Shown here in pieces: positions 1 through 10,504 of a stretch of 64,000 bases of DNA. The notes below the pieces were generated by a model. The model did not search any database. It was not told where the DNA came from and worked only from the letters and a program-made list of their open reading frames with translations. This stretch comes from an uncultured Pelagibacteraceae bacterium. GTDB taxonomy: Bacteria; Pseudomonadota; Alphaproteobacteria; Pelagibacterales; Pelagibacteraceae. The position numbers and the translations under genes are program-made. Position 1 is the first letter of the stretch. Every line of letters begins with the position of its first letter. The stretch is from the NCBI GenBank assembly GCA_902560075.1, contig CACEKE010000003.1:62001-126000 (forward strand), written 5' to 3'.

Positions 1-569
1 CAACTTCGCGTTTTAAAGAAAACCAGATATCTGTTTCTAGAGAGTGCATAGATATGATTGTTCAAAAATCTAGCGGGGACAGAAATAACTTAAAAAATGA
101 AATAGATAAAATTATTTCCTACTTAGATAAAAATAAAATTATCAAAATCGATGAAATTTATAAAATTGTAAATTTATCTGAAAATTATAGTGTCAGTGAG
201 TTAGTTGATAATTGTTTAAGCAAAAATTTAAATAGAACAATTAAAATCTTGAATGAAAACAATTATTCGACAGAAGATTGTATATTAATTATAAGAACAT
301 TAATCTTAAAGTCTAAAAGACTAAGCAAAATATTAAAAGATTACGAAAATAATAAAAATCTGGACAAAATTATATCAGCCTATAAACCTCCTATTTTTTG
401 GAAAGATAAAGATGCTGTCAAAATGCAGGTTAAAGCATGGAATTCAATAAAAATTGATAATTTAGTATTTAAAATAAATGATCTTGAATTATTAATTAAA
501 AAGAATTCATCTAGATCCTTAAATATTCTGTACGATTTTCTAATTGATACTGCTAAAGCAAAAATTTAA
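1..569 (+). CDS. holA: DNA polymerase III delta subunit, C-terminal part (5' end outside window)
   Basis: Frame is open upstream of the tracked ATG to the window edge (TSRFKENQISVSRECIDMIVQKSSGDRNNLKNEIDKI), matching the HolA 'GDrrnLknEieKL' pattern. Confidence 0.8.
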   Translation, partial: TSRFKENQISVSRECIDMIVQKSSGDRNNLKNEIDKIISYLDKNKIIKIDEIYKIVNLSENYSVSELVDNCLSKNLNRTIKILNENNYSTEDCILIIRTLILKSKRLSKILKDYENNKNLDKIISAYKPPIFWKDKDAVKMQVKAWNSIKIDNLVFKINDLELLIKKNSSRSLNILYDFLIDTAKAKI

Positions 570-1414
570 TAGTTTGCTTTTACAACCATAATTAATCTAT
601 TTAGCTGATCTAAATCTTTGTAATCAAATATTAAATTTCCATTATTATTTTTTTTATTATTAATACGTACATTTATACCAATCTTATCTTTTAAAGAGTC
701 CTCTAAACTTGATAAATTAGGATCTTTTGATTTTTTTGAAATCTTGCCACTATTTCGAATTGATCTTATTAAGCTCTCTGTTTGTCTTACAGACAAATTT
801 TTTTTAATTATTGTCTTAGCTAAAAATAAATTATTTTCTAAACCTACTAATATTTTACAATGGCCTTGTGAAAGCTTATTTTCTATGATCATATCTTTTA
901 TCTCTTTTGGTAAAGTCAAAAGTCTTAAAGAATTAGATATATGTGATCTACTTTTGCCTATGAATTTAGCTACCTTTTCCTGATCATAATTAAAATTGTC
1001 TATTAATTTTTTATAACCCTCAGCCTCTTCAATTGCATTTAAATCTGATCTTTGTACATTTTCTACAATAGCAAACTCTAGTGATTTTAAATCATCAGCC
1101 ACAATTTCAACAATTGGAACTTCATGCAATCCAGCATTTTGAGCTGCTTGCCACCTTCGCTCTCCAGCTATCAATTCATATTTATTTTGCTCTTTAGACT
1201 TTCTGACAATTAAAGGTTGGATTATACCTCTTTCTTTTATGGAGTTTGTTAAGTCTGATAATTTTTCTTTATCAAAATTTTTTCGAGGTTGAAATTTATT
1301 TGGCAATATGGAACTTATAGAAATCTTATTTTTTTCAGTCTTAATTTCATTATCACCAATTAGAGATGATAGACCTCTACCTAAACCTTTTCTATTTTTA
1401 AAGGGGTTCATCAT
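566..1414 (-). CDS. parB: Chromosome partitioning protein ParB
   Basis: GLGRGLSSLIGD N-terminus, ParB/Spo0J box (PRKNFD, LIAGERRWQAAQNAG), HTH; next to parA. Confidence 0.97.
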   Translation of the reverse strand: MMNPFKNRKGLGRGLSSLIGDNEIKTEKNKISISSILPNKFQPRKNFDKEKLSDLTNSIKERGIIQPLIVRKSKEQNKYELIAGERRWQAAQNAGLHEVPIVEIVADDLKSLEFAIVENVQRSDLNAIEEAEGYKKLIDNFNYDQEKVAKFIGKSRSHISNSLRLLTLPKEIKDMIIENKLSQGHCKILVGLENNLFLAKTIIKKNLSVRQTESLIRSIRNSGKISKKSKDPNLSSLEDSLKDKIGINVRINNKKNNNGNLIFDYKDLDQLNRLIMVVKANY

Positions 1415-2211
1415 GCAGCACTTTCAACTAATTTGTCTTTATTTAAAAACTCATCTGTTAAGTTAAAGTATGCTTTGCTTCCTGGGCAAGCTTTATCATA
1501 TATCAATACTGGTACTCCATGCGAGGGTGCTTCCGATAGTCTGACATTTCTTGGGACTATAGTTGAGTAAACTTTTTCTCTAAAAAAATTTCTAGCTTCC
1601 TGCTCAACCTCATTTGAAAGTTTATTTCTCTTATCATACATCGTTAAGAGTATTCCTTTAATCTCTAGGGATGGGTTTAGATTAGATTTAATTCTCTCAA
1701 TTGTTTTCATTAGTTGAGTTAAACCTTCAAGAGCAAAGAATTCTGTTTGCAAAGGCACTATCAATGAATTCGATGATACTAGTGCCATAATTGTTAAAAG
1801 ACTAAGTGATGGAGGACAATCAATAAGGATATAATCATAAAATGCTCTAGAATCATTTAAAATAGAGGCTAATTCATCCTTTAATTTAAAGGCTCTACGA
1901 TTGTCCCCTGCAGTCTCGACCTCCAGTCCCGACAAATCTACATTTGAAGTTACTAAATCAAGATTCTCCAATTTAGTTTTTTGGATTACCTCAAAAATTT
2001 TTTTTGTACCATTCAATACTGAATAAATTGTTTGATCAGAATTTTCGATATTTGACAAACCTAATCCTGTTGTTGCATTTCCTTGTGGATCTAGGTCAAT
2101 AACAAGAATTTTTTTTCCTTTCATTGAAAGTCCAGCAGCCAAATTTATAACTGTTGTTGTTTTTCCAACGCCTCCCTTCTGATTTATGATCGAAATAATT
2201 TTGTTATGCAT
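1411..2211 (-). CDS. parA: Chromosome partitioning ATPase ParA (Soj)
   Basis: Deviant Walker A KGGVGKTTT; ParA-family motifs; overlaps parB start by 4 nt. Confidence 0.97.
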   Translation of the reverse strand: MHNKIISIINQKGGVGKTTTVINLAAGLSMKGKKILVIDLDPQGNATTGLGLSNIENSDQTIYSVLNGTKKIFEVIQKTKLENLDLVTSNVDLSGLEVETAGDNRRAFKLKDELASILNDSRAFYDYILIDCPPSLSLLTIMALVSSNSLIVPLQTEFFALEGLTQLMKTIERIKSNLNPSLEIKGILLTMYDKRNKLSNEVEQEARNFFREKVYSTIVPRNVRLSEAPSHGVPVLIYDKACPGSKAYFNLTDEFLNKDKLVESAA

Positions 2212-2851
2212 TTTTTTTTCTAAGATTAAAAATTTTAATTATTAATGACTCTTTGTTGGTTAAACTTTTCTTTTTTTCATAATTAAAAATCCATTCTCTA
2301 CTAGCTTCCTCTAAAATTTTATTTCCACTTTTGCCTAGAAATAAAATTATATATTTAAACTTTTTAAAATTTTTAGTTGCCAGTTCAAATACTACTGGTA
2401 GCGGTTTAAATGCTCTTGATATTATTATGTCCGTTTGTATATTTTTTTCATTGAAGATATTTTTTTGATAGACTTGTGCATTTAGTTTAAATTTTACGTT
2501 CATTTGTTTTAAAAAATTACTTTTATGAAAGCTCTTTTCGTAAAATATTAGCTTAAATATTGGTTTTTTAGATTTCATTAAAATGCCAATAACTATCCCA
2601 GGTAAACCGGCACCAGAACCTAAATCTGTACATGATAATATGTCATTTTTATCAACATAATCAATTATTTGTGCACTATCTAATATATGCCTGTTAATTA
2701 TGTCTTTTTCACTATTTTTACTGATTAGATTTATCTCTGAATTTTTTAACAATATTGAGGCCCTAAACATATCTAGTTCCCTCAATGTTTCACGTGAAAC
2801 ATCATATCCAATATCTTTTAAATTTCTTTTTATAATTTGCGAATCAATCAA
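2204..2851 (-). CDS. rsmG: 16S rRNA (guanine527-N7)-methyltransferase RsmG (GidB)
   Basis: GidB motifs ([15 protein letters not shown]) and gene order with mnmG/parA. Confidence 0.95.
   Translation of the reverse strand: MIDSQIIKRNLKDIGYDVSRETLRELDMFRASILLKNSEINLISKNSEKDIINRHILDSAQIIDYVDKNDILSCTDLGSGAGLPGIVIGILMKSKKPIFKLIFYEKSFHKSNFLKQMNVKFKLNAQVYQKNIFNEKNIQTDIIISRAFKPLPVVFELATKNFKKFKYIILFLGKSGNKILEEASREWIFNYEKKKSLTNKESLIIKIFNLRKKNA
2786..2801. promoter_or_regulatory. parS: parS centromere site (TGTTTCACGTGAAACA)
   Basis: Exact 16-bp palindromic consensus within rsmG, less than 1.5 kb from parAB. Confidence 0.95.
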
Positions 2852-4719
2852 GCTATATGCTTAATAGACTTTCTTTTAAGGTGAGACAACAAAATATATA
2901 CAGCTGCTGGCGTTACACCATCAATTCTCAGAGCTTGACCCATTGTTTTTGGTCTAATTTTTTTAAATTTTGATTTAATTTCATTTGATAGTCCTGAAAA
3001 ATCGTCATAATTCAAATTTTCTGGAATTATTAAGTTTTCATCTCTTTTAAATGCCAAAATATCAGCTTTCTGTTTTTTTAAGTAACCTTTATAATGTGAG
3101 TTAATTTCAATTTGTTCGTCAATTTCACGTGAAACATACTGTATTTCAGGCCAAATTTGCCTGATTTTACCCATATTGACCGATATTTGACTGAGAATTT
3201 GGGTAGCACTTCGATTAATTCCATCTTTTGCTATATTAACTCCATATTTTTCCGCTTTTGTAGGTGAAATTTTTAAATTATCCATTTTTTCTTGGATTTC
3301 AGTGAGACTTTTATTTTTATCCAAGAATATTTCTTTCCTTTTTTTATCTACAATTCCTAAATTTATCCCTTTTTCTGTTAATCTTAGATCAGCATTATCT
3401 GATCTAAGAGAAAGTCTATACTCTGCCCTTGATGTAAACATTCTATATGGCTCAGCAACACCTTTTGTTACTAGATCATCAATCATAACTCCAATATAAG
3501 CCTCAGATCTATCCAATATAAATGGTTCCTCCTTTTTAAAGGACAAAGCAGCATTTATTCCTGCAATTAAACCTTGGGCGGCTGCTTCTTCGTAACCTGT
3601 CGTTCCATTAATTTGACCTGCTAAATACAAATTTTTTATTTTTTTTGTCTCTAAAGTTAAAAATAGCTCTCTAGGATCAATAAAATCATATTCTATAGCG
3701 TAACCAGGTCTTATTATCGAAACGTTCTCTAAACCATTGATTTTACTGCATATTTCATATTGTACATCAGTTGGTAGAGATGTTGAAATACCATTTGGGT
3801 AAATAGTATTATCATCTAAACCTTCTGGCTCTAAAAATATTTGATGTCTTTGTTTATCAGAAAATTTTATTACTTTATCCTCTATAGAAGGACAATATCT
3901 CGGACCAACCCCTTTTATGTTTCCAGAATACATTGCACTTCGATTAATATTTTTGGAAATTATTTTATGAACTAATTCGTTAGTGTAAGTCATACGACAC
4001 GAAACTTGTTTGTTAAAGTTTTTCGATGTTAAGAAAGAAAAAAAATATGGATCATCATCTGCTTTCTGTTCTTCTAAATTTTCAAAATTAATCGTTCTTG
4101 CATCAAGCCTCGGTGGTGTTCCAGTTTTAAGTCGACCAATTTTAAATTGATATTTTTTTAATTGCTCACTTAATCCTGTAGTAGGTTTTTCATCATATCT
4201 TCCCGCCGGAGTCTTTTCATTACCTATATGTATGAGACCGTTTAAAAAAGTTCCAGTAGTTAGAATTATCTTAGAAGATCTCACTTCTTTACCAGAAAGA
4301 GTTTCAAACCCATTTATCTCATTATTATTGAAAATAAACTTTATAACAGGGTCTGAAAAAATGCATAAATTACAATAGTTTACAAGTATTTCCTGCATAT
4401 GTTTTTTATATAGTGATCTATCACTTTGTGTACGGGGTCCTCTTACAGCCGGCCCTCTACTTCTATTAAGTAATCTAAATTGGATACCAGATTTATCGGC
4501 CACCACTCCCATAACACCATCCAATGCATCTATTTCTCTTACTAGGTGACCCTTGCCGAGACCACCTATTGCAGGATTACATGACATCTCTCCAATTGTA
4601 TCAAAGCTATGAGTAAATAATGCTGTATTAACACCAAGTCTTGCTGAAGCTGCAGCAGCTTCACAACCAGCATGTCCACCACCAATAACTACTACATCAA
4701 ATGATAAATCATTTTTCAT
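2848..4719 (-). CDS. mnmG: tRNA uridine-5-carboxymethylaminomethyl modification enzyme MnmG (GidA)
   Basis: FAD-binding [30 protein letters not shown] signatures; full length. Confidence 0.97.
   Translation of the reverse strand: MKNDLSFDVVVIGGGHAGCEAAAASARLGVNTALFTHSFDTIGEMSCNPAIGGLGKGHLVREIDALDGVMGVVADKSGIQFRLLNRSRGPAVRGPRTQSDRSLYKKHMQEILVNYCNLCIFSDPVIKFIFNNNEINGFETLSGKEVRSSKIILTTGTFLNGLIHIGNEKTPAGRYDEKPTTGLSEQLKKYQFKIGRLKTGTPPRLDARTINFENLEEQKADDDPYFFSFLTSKNFNKQVSCRMTYTNELVHKIISKNINRSAMYSGNIKGVGPRYCPSIEDKVIKFSDKQRHQIFLEPEGLDDNTIYPNGISTSLPTDVQYEICSKINGLENVSIIRPGYAIEYDFIDPRELFLTLETKKIKNLYLAGQINGTTGYEEAAAQGLIAGINAALSFKKEEPFILDRSEAYIGVMIDDLVTKGVAEPYRMFTSRAEYRLSLRSDNADLRLTEKGINLGIVDKKRKEIFLDKNKSLTEIQEKMDNLKISPTKAEKYGVNIAKDGINRSATQILSQISVNMGKIRQIWPEIQYVSREIDEQIEINSHYKGYLKKQKADILAFKRDENLIIPENLNYDDFSGLSNEIKSKFKKIRPKTMGQALRIDGVTPAAVYILLSHLKRKSIKHIA
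3121..3136. promoter_or_regulatory. Second parS-like site (AATTTCACGTGAAACA)
   Basis: 14/16 match to parS consensus, with intact 12-bp palindromic core TTTCACGTGAAA, inside mnmG. Confidence 0.75.
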
Positions 4720-4795
4720 ATAAGTAATTTATTATCGATCTTAAATATTACAAGAAAACAGTGGAATTTTTTTAAAAATCCTTAATTTTTAACAA

Positions 4796-6130
4796 CTATT
4801 TACCTATACAAAAGTCATTAAATATTGAGCCTAATATCTCCTCAACATCTACTTTACCAACTATCATTCCTAGGTGCCTTATAGCTAATCTTAAATCTTC
4901 AGCAGCTTTATCAAATTCCTCTTCTTTTTTTTTAATTTCAAAATTGTCCAAATTTTCATAACATTGAATTAAATGTTGCCTATGCCGTTCACGAGTAATT
5001 ATTGTATCGTCCGTTGTAACAAACTTGTTTTTTAATTTATTTCTTATTTCTGAAATTAATTTATCAACATTAGTCTCTTTCATTATTGAGACATATATTG
5101 GATCAAATTTACTTAACTCTTTTTCTATATTTTTTGTTCCAAGGTCTGATTTATTTACAATTAAAATAGTTTTATCAGAATTCACTAAACCTTTCAAAAC
5201 ACCAGTAAAATAGCCACTTTTTGGCTCTATAACTACAATATTTAAATCAGCGTTTTCAGCTTTTTTTAAAGCAAGTTTAACACCCTTTTTTTCTATTTCA
5301 TCTTGCGCATCTCTTATACCAGCCGTGTCCGACATTATAACTGGATATCCGTCTATATTAAGATGTGTTTCAATTACATCTCTCGTAGTGCCTGCAATTT
5401 CTGAAACAATTGCCACTTCCCTCTTAGATAAGTAATTCAGTAATGAAGATTTTCCTGCATTAGCAGGACCTAATATAGCTATTTTAAATCCCTCTCTAAT
5501 CCTCTCGCCAACTTTTTGATCATCTAGAGCTTTTTTAATTTCGTTTTTTACATCATTAGATGTTTTGTGAATTTCACTTAGTATGTCTTTTGGCAAATCT
5601 TCCTCCGGAAAATCTATTTTGGCTTCCAAGTTTGATAATATTTTTACTAATCTTGATCTCCAACTTTCAAATTTTTTTCCTTGAAGACCTGACATAATAT
5701 CGATAGCCTGTCTTCTCTGAATCTCAGTTTCTGCTGAAATTAAATCTCCAATACTTTCAGCCTCAAGCAAATTAATTTTACCGTTTTGAAACGCCAATTT
5801 TGTAAATTCACCAGGTTCAGCCAGTCTACAATTTTCAAATTTTGACAGCGTGTTCTGAATTTCATTAATTACTGCTAGGCTTCCGTGAATATGCAATTCG
5901 ATAAGATCTTCACCTGTGTAGCTCCCAGGTCCAGGAAACCATAATATAATACCCCTATCTATTATTTCATCACTACCGAATTTTCTTATATTTCTTAATG
6001 TTGCAACTCTAGGGGTAGGGATTTGCTCATTTGTTATGCTCTGTATAATATTAAGAGCTCCTTCACCAGAAACTCTAATAATTGCTAAACCAGATAGTCC
6101 TGGACCAGAGGACAAAGCATAAATTGTCAT
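4796..6130 (-). CDS. mnmE: tRNA modification GTPase MnmE (TrmE)
   Basis: G1 GPANAGKSSLLN, DTAGIRD, C-terminal FCIGK. Confidence 0.97.
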   Translation of the reverse strand: MTIYALSSGPGLSGLAIIRVSGEGALNIIQSITNEQIPTPRVATLRNIRKFGSDEIIDRGIILWFPGPGSYTGEDLIELHIHGSLAVINEIQNTLSKFENCRLAEPGEFTKLAFQNGKINLLEAESIGDLISAETEIQRRQAIDIMSGLQGKKFESWRSRLVKILSNLEAKIDFPEEDLPKDILSEIHKTSNDVKNEIKKALDDQKVGERIREGFKIAILGPANAGKSSLLNYLSKREVAIVSEIAGTTRDVIETHLNIDGYPVIMSDTAGIRDAQDEIEKKGVKLALKKAENADLNIVVIEPKSGYFTGVLKGLVNSDKTILIVNKSDLGTKNIEKELSKFDPIYVSIMKETNVDKLISEIRNKLKNKFVTTDDTIITRERHRQHLIQCYENLDNFEIKKKEEEFDKAAEDLRLAIRHLGMIVGKVDVEEILGSIFNDFCIGK

Positions 6131-6152
6131 AAAAATAATATATATATGTTTA

Positions 6153-7700
6153 TTATTCTAGCATAGAAAACATTTTGCTTAGATTGCTTTCATAAAATTT
6201 ATTTTTATCTACTGATGAAGAATATATCGGTTTTCTAGCTTGGGCTACACTAACGGTCTTTATAGGGGTTTTTGTTTTCTTATGATGATTAAGACAAGCA
6301 GGGTCAAACTCGAGATTACAAAAATCTAATAAATTCTTAATTTCGTTGTCTTTATCTTTTATAAGTTTTTCATAGTTTATTTCGTAAATGAATTCACCAA
6401 TAGCTTCATTCCAAAAGTTCATTATATCCTTATATAAATTATAGTAGTTAGCTATATTTTCTTGTGTATAACTCCAGTTCATATCTGTTGATGCAAAACT
6501 ATTTTTAAAAATAGATAAGCAAATATCTCTTGAATTTCTGGTGCAATGAATAATTTTAGAGTTTGGAAAAAAAATTTTAATAAAACCTATCCATCTAAAA
6601 TTTTGTGGCGCTTTATCTGTAATATAATTAGACTTTACATCGTGTAAATTAAGTAATTCGTAATAATCATCATTCAGTTTTGTTCTTTCAGAAAATATAT
6701 CCTCCCTGACAGTTTGTTCATTCAGCATATCATTATTAAAAAAATTTTTTTCTATCGATTTTTGTAAATATATTAATTCACCAGCACCAGATACTTTTTT
6801 ATGAGAAGCAATAATTTGTTCAACTAATGTTGTACCCGATCTAGGCATACCACAAATAAATATTATATTTAAATCTCTGTTTTTATTTATAGTATTTTTA
6901 AAATCAACATTTTTAAAAGTATTTTTAATTCTTTTAAATTTATTTATTTCTTGTTCAAAATCGTAATTTATAATTGTATTCTTAATTTCATTTGCTTTTC
7001 TAATGTATTCAAAAGATTTTTCATATTGTTTTAAATCTTCATATGCTTTACCAATCGCAAAAAACAAATCAATATATTGACTATCTGTTAGAGATTTTGA
7101 TTTAGAGAGTTCTAACATATCATTTAGATGAGTTTGGTCATCTTGGTAATTTATAATGCCACTTAATAATTTATGGGCTGACATCATATTAGGGTTAATT
7201 TTTATTATAATATTTATAGTCTCTTTTGCTTTATCGAAGTTACCAATGCCCTGATAAGAGCTCGCTAAGCTTAATAAAATTGTTGTATTTGTTTGATCCT
7301 GAGATAATGCCTTAGTATAAAATTTTATAGCGCCATCATAATCATTAAACTGTTGTTTTAAGTTACCATAATTATTAAGACATTTAACATTATTAGGATT
7401 AATTTTAAGAATATCATTATAAAGTTTTTCTGCTAAATCCAATTTTCCTAATACTTTCAGAGAATTTGCAAGATTATTTTTTGCAGCTAGATTTTTTGGA
7501 TCTAAGTCGATTGCTTTTTGAAAATAATTTACCGACAATTTAATTTTCTTAAATTGTTGAAGTGCAAGACCTCCAAGATTGTGTAGGAACGAATTATTAG
7601 GATACTTTTGAATTAATTTGTTGCATTGTGAAATTGCTAGTTCAATATTTTTTGACTGAATATTGTTCTGAATTTTTTGTATTTCTTTGTTTAAATCCAT
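6153..7700 (-). CDS. TPR-repeat protein fused to a sulfotransferase domain
   Basis: N-terminal TPR repeats; C-terminal sulfotransferase PAPS-binding motif FICGMPRSGTTLVEQIIASH. Confidence 0.9.
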   Translation of the reverse strand: MDLNKEIQKIQNNIQSKNIELAISQCNKLIQKYPNNSFLHNLGGLALQQFKKIKLSVNYFQKAIDLDPKNLAAKNNLANSLKVLGKLDLAEKLYNDILKINPNNVKCLNNYGNLKQQFNDYDGAIKFYTKALSQDQTNTTILLSLASSYQGIGNFDKAKETINIIIKINPNMMSAHKLLSGIINYQDDQTHLNDMLELSKSKSLTDSQYIDLFFAIGKAYEDLKQYEKSFEYIRKANEIKNTIINYDFEQEINKFKRIKNTFKNVDFKNTINKNRDLNIIFICGMPRSGTTLVEQIIASHKKVSGAGELIYLQKSIEKNFFNNDMLNEQTVREDIFSERTKLNDDYYELLNLHDVKSNYITDKAPQNFRWIGFIKIFFPNSKIIHCTRNSRDICLSIFKNSFASTDMNWSYTQENIANYYNLYKDIMNFWNEAIGEFIYEINYEKLIKDKDNEIKNLLDFCNLEFDPACLNHHKKTKTPIKTVSVAQARKPIYSSSVDKNKFYESNLSKMFSMLE

Positions 7701-7741
7701 TTAAATAATTTAATCAATAAACAATGAAATACAAAATAAAT

Positions 7742-9013
7742 TTAGGCGGGTTTGTTCATTGAATTGAAAAATTCAGCATTATTTTTTGTATTTTTTAATT
7801 TAGAATTTATAAATTCAACTGCATCCATTGAACCCATAGGAGCTATTATTCTTCTTAACACATTCATTTTTTGCAAATCATTTTTACTAAAAAGCAACTC
7901 TTCTCTTCTTGTCCCCGATTTTGTTATATCCATAGCGGGAAAGATTCTTTTCTCTGAAATTTTTCTATCAAGAATAGTTTCACTATTACCTGTCCCTTTA
8001 AATTCCTCAAAAATAACCTCATCCATTCTGCTACCTGTATCAATTAATGCGGTAGCAATTATCGTCAAAGATCCTCCCTCTTCAATATTTCTTGCAGCAC
8101 CAAAAAATCTCTTAGGTCTTTGAAGCGCATTGGCATCTACACCTCCAGTTAAAACTTTACCAGAGCTAGGAACAACAGCATTATAAGCTCTTCCAAGTCG
8201 TGTTATAGAATCTAGCAAAATTACAACATCTTTTTTATGTTCCGTTAATCTCTTTGCTTTCTCTATGACCATTTCAGCAACTGCTACATGTCTCTGTGCT
8301 GGTTCATCAAAAGTTGAACTTATAACTTCACCTTTTACGGTTCTTTGCATATCTGTAACTTCCTCAGGTCTTTCATCTATAAGTAAAACCATTAGGTAAC
8401 ACTCGGGGTGATTTGCTGTGATGGAGTTAGCAATACTTTGCAGTATCATTGTCTTACCAGCTTTTGGTGGGGAGATTATAAGTGATCTTTGTCCTTTTCC
8501 AATTGGGCTTACTAAATCAATTAATCTGGGTGTTAAATCAGGTTTTTTTTCGATCTTAGTAGTTTCAACTTCCATTACTAATTGTTTATTTGGATACAGT
8601 GGTGTTAAGTTATCGAATGCAATCTTATGTCTAACGTTCTCAGGCGCACCAAAATTGATGTTGTTTACCTGCAATAATGCAAAATACCTTTCTCCTTCTT
8701 TTGGAGCTCTAATAGGACCTTCAACAGTATCTCCTGTTCTTAAACCAAATCTTCTTATTTGACTTGGGCTGACGTAAATATCATCAGCGCCAGGTAGATA
8801 ATTAGACTCCATTGCTCTAAGGAAACCAAAACCGTCCTGTAACAATTGCAAGACACCGCCGCCTGTTATTTCCTCGCCTTTTTCTGCTAATTTTTTTAAA
8901 ATCGCAAAATAAATTTCTTGTCTTCTTAAAGTACTAGCATTTTCTATTCCGAGCTTTTCAGCTTCAGAAATAAGGCTTTCAGATGTTTTGCTTTTAAGAT
9001 CTTGTATGTTCAT
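7742..9013 (-). CDS. rho: Transcription termination factor Rho
   Basis: [11 protein letters not shown]-terminus, [17 protein letters not shown] Walker [14 protein letters not shown]. Confidence 0.98.
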   Translation of the reverse strand: MNIQDLKSKTSESLISEAEKLGIENASTLRRQEIYFAILKKLAEKGEEITGGGVLQLLQDGFGFLRAMESNYLPGADDIYVSPSQIRRFGLRTGDTVEGPIRAPKEGERYFALLQVNNINFGAPENVRHKIAFDNLTPLYPNKQLVMEVETTKIEKKPDLTPRLIDLVSPIGKGQRSLIISPPKAGKTMILQSIANSITANHPECYLMVLLIDERPEEVTDMQRTVKGEVISSTFDEPAQRHVAVAEMVIEKAKRLTEHKKDVVILLDSITRLGRAYNAVVPSSGKVLTGGVDANALQRPKRFFGAARNIEEGGSLTIIATALIDTGSRMDEVIFEEFKGTGNSETILDRKISEKRIFPAMDITKSGTRREELLFSKNDLQKMNVLRRIIAPMGSMDAVEFINSKLKNTKNNAEFFNSMNKPA

Positions 9014-9073
9014 ATTGTGGGGTGGTTTTTATTAGATATGACTAATATATATACAGTTACAAAATTTTCAACC

Positions 9074-9508
9074 CTAGAAGGGCTTTAAAATAGCCAAAAA
9101 AACAATCAATATTAGCAGAACAGTGGGTATTTCATTAGCAATTCTAAAAAATTTTGAACTTTTGTTGTTATTATCGTATTTGAACCTTTTCAAGCACGAG
9201 CCTAAATAAAAATGATATATTGTTAAGAATATAACAAGCAACAACTTCATATGCATCCATCCTGCGCTTAAAAGCGATGAATTTTTATGAAACATTATCA
9301 AAGCAAAAATCCACGAAAGCACCATCGCGGGATACATTATAAAAAAATAAAGTTTTCTCTCCATTGTTTTAAATATTTGTGAAACACTGAGATTTTCCAC
9401 ATTCTCAACGTGATAAACATAGATCCTTGGGAGATACAAAAGGCCTGCCATCCAAGAAATAACCGCAATTAAATGTAATGACTTTAAAACTAAGTAAGAA
9501 TCTATCAT
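9074..9508 (-). CDS. hemJ: Protoporphyrinogen IX oxidase HemJ-type membrane protein
   Basis: LKSLHLIAVISWMAGLLYLPRIYVYH signature; next to hemH and hemE. Confidence 0.88.
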   Translation of the reverse strand: MIDSYLVLKSLHLIAVISWMAGLLYLPRIYVYHVENVENLSVSQIFKTMERKLYFFIMYPAMVLSWIFALIMFHKNSSLLSAGWMHMKLLLVIFLTIYHFYLGSCLKRFKYDNNNKSSKFFRIANEIPTVLLILIVFLAILKPF

Positions 9509-10504
9509 TTATAAGTATTTTTTTACTAAATTAGCAAATAAGTTTATATGGTCATCATTATCGTTCAAACATGGAACAAAGTCAAAGTTCTTTCCACCAG
9601 ATCCTAAAAAGCTTTCTTTTCCTTCCATTGATATTTCTTCTAGTGTTTCAACACAGTCAGAAGCAAAACCTGGGCAAATAACTAATATGTTTTTCTTATC
9701 CTCTTTAGGTAACTTTTCTAGAGTTTTGTCAGTGTAAGGTTGTAACCATTCCTGTGGTCCAAATCTTGACTGAAAAGTCGTCATGATTGGAATACTAGTC
9801 TTTATGTTTTCAGAAATTAGTCTTGTCGTCTTATGACAATAGCAATGATATGGGTCTCCTTTGTCAAAATATTTTTTTGGAATTCCATGATAGGACGCCA
9901 TGATAATATCAGGCTTCCAGTTAATTTTACTAATTCTATCTTCAATAGATTTACATATTGCTTTAATGTACAAAGGATCAGACTCATAATGCGGTATTAT
10001 TTGAAGACTAGGTTGCCATCTCATTTTTGATAACGATCTATAAACCTCATCACACACTGTTGCTGTCGTCGCTGCCGCATACTGCGGGTAAAGAGGTAAT
10101 ACAATTAAATTCTCACACCCCAAATCTTTTAAAGAATTTATCTTTGATCTTATGCTTGGATTTCCATACCTCATTGCAAAATCTACAACAATATTTTCAT
10201 TTGAAATTTTTTTATGTAATTTATAGGATTGCATTTCAGTATAATGTCTTAAAGGGGACATGTTTTTATTTTTCATCCATATTTTTTTATAAGCCTTGGC
10301 AGTTTTTGATGGTCTAAAGGTTAAAATAAAAAGATTTAAGATTATTTGCCAAATAAAAGGATTAACCTCTATCACTCTTCTATCAGATAAGAACTCTTTT
10401 AGATATTTTCTTATATCCCACCAATTAGTTGAATCTGGTGTTCCTAAGTTAATGAGCAATACTCCTGTCTTTCCAAACTTAACTTCTGGATGTTCGTTTT
10501 TCAT
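9509..10504 (-). CDS. hemH: Ferrochelatase
   Basis: GVLLINLGTPDS start, SYHGIPKKYFDKGDPYHCYC active-site region. Confidence 0.97.
   Translation of the reverse strand: MKNEHPEVKFGKTGVLLINLGTPDSTNWWDIRKYLKEFLSDRRVIEVNPFIWQIILNLFILTFRPSKTAKAYKKIWMKNKNMSPLRHYTEMQSYKLHKKISNENIVVDFAMRYGNPSIRSKINSLKDLGCENLIVLPLYPQYAAATTATVCDEVYRSLSKMRWQPSLQIIPHYESDPLYIKAICKSIEDRISKINWKPDIIMASYHGIPKKYFDKGDPYHCYCHKTTRLISENIKTSIPIMTTFQSRFGPQEWLQPYTDKTLEKLPKEDKKNILVICPGFASDCVETLEEISMEGKESFLGSGGKNFDFVPCLNDNDDHINLFANLVKKYL

Noticed and set aside
744-983. Plus-strand ORF antisense to parB
   Set aside because: Complement of a confidently assigned gene; no recognisable domain; typical shadow ORF.
7752-8762. Plus-strand ORFs (7752..8123, 8418..8762) antisense to rho
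   Set aside because: Shadow ORFs on a highly conserved gene; composition not protein-like.
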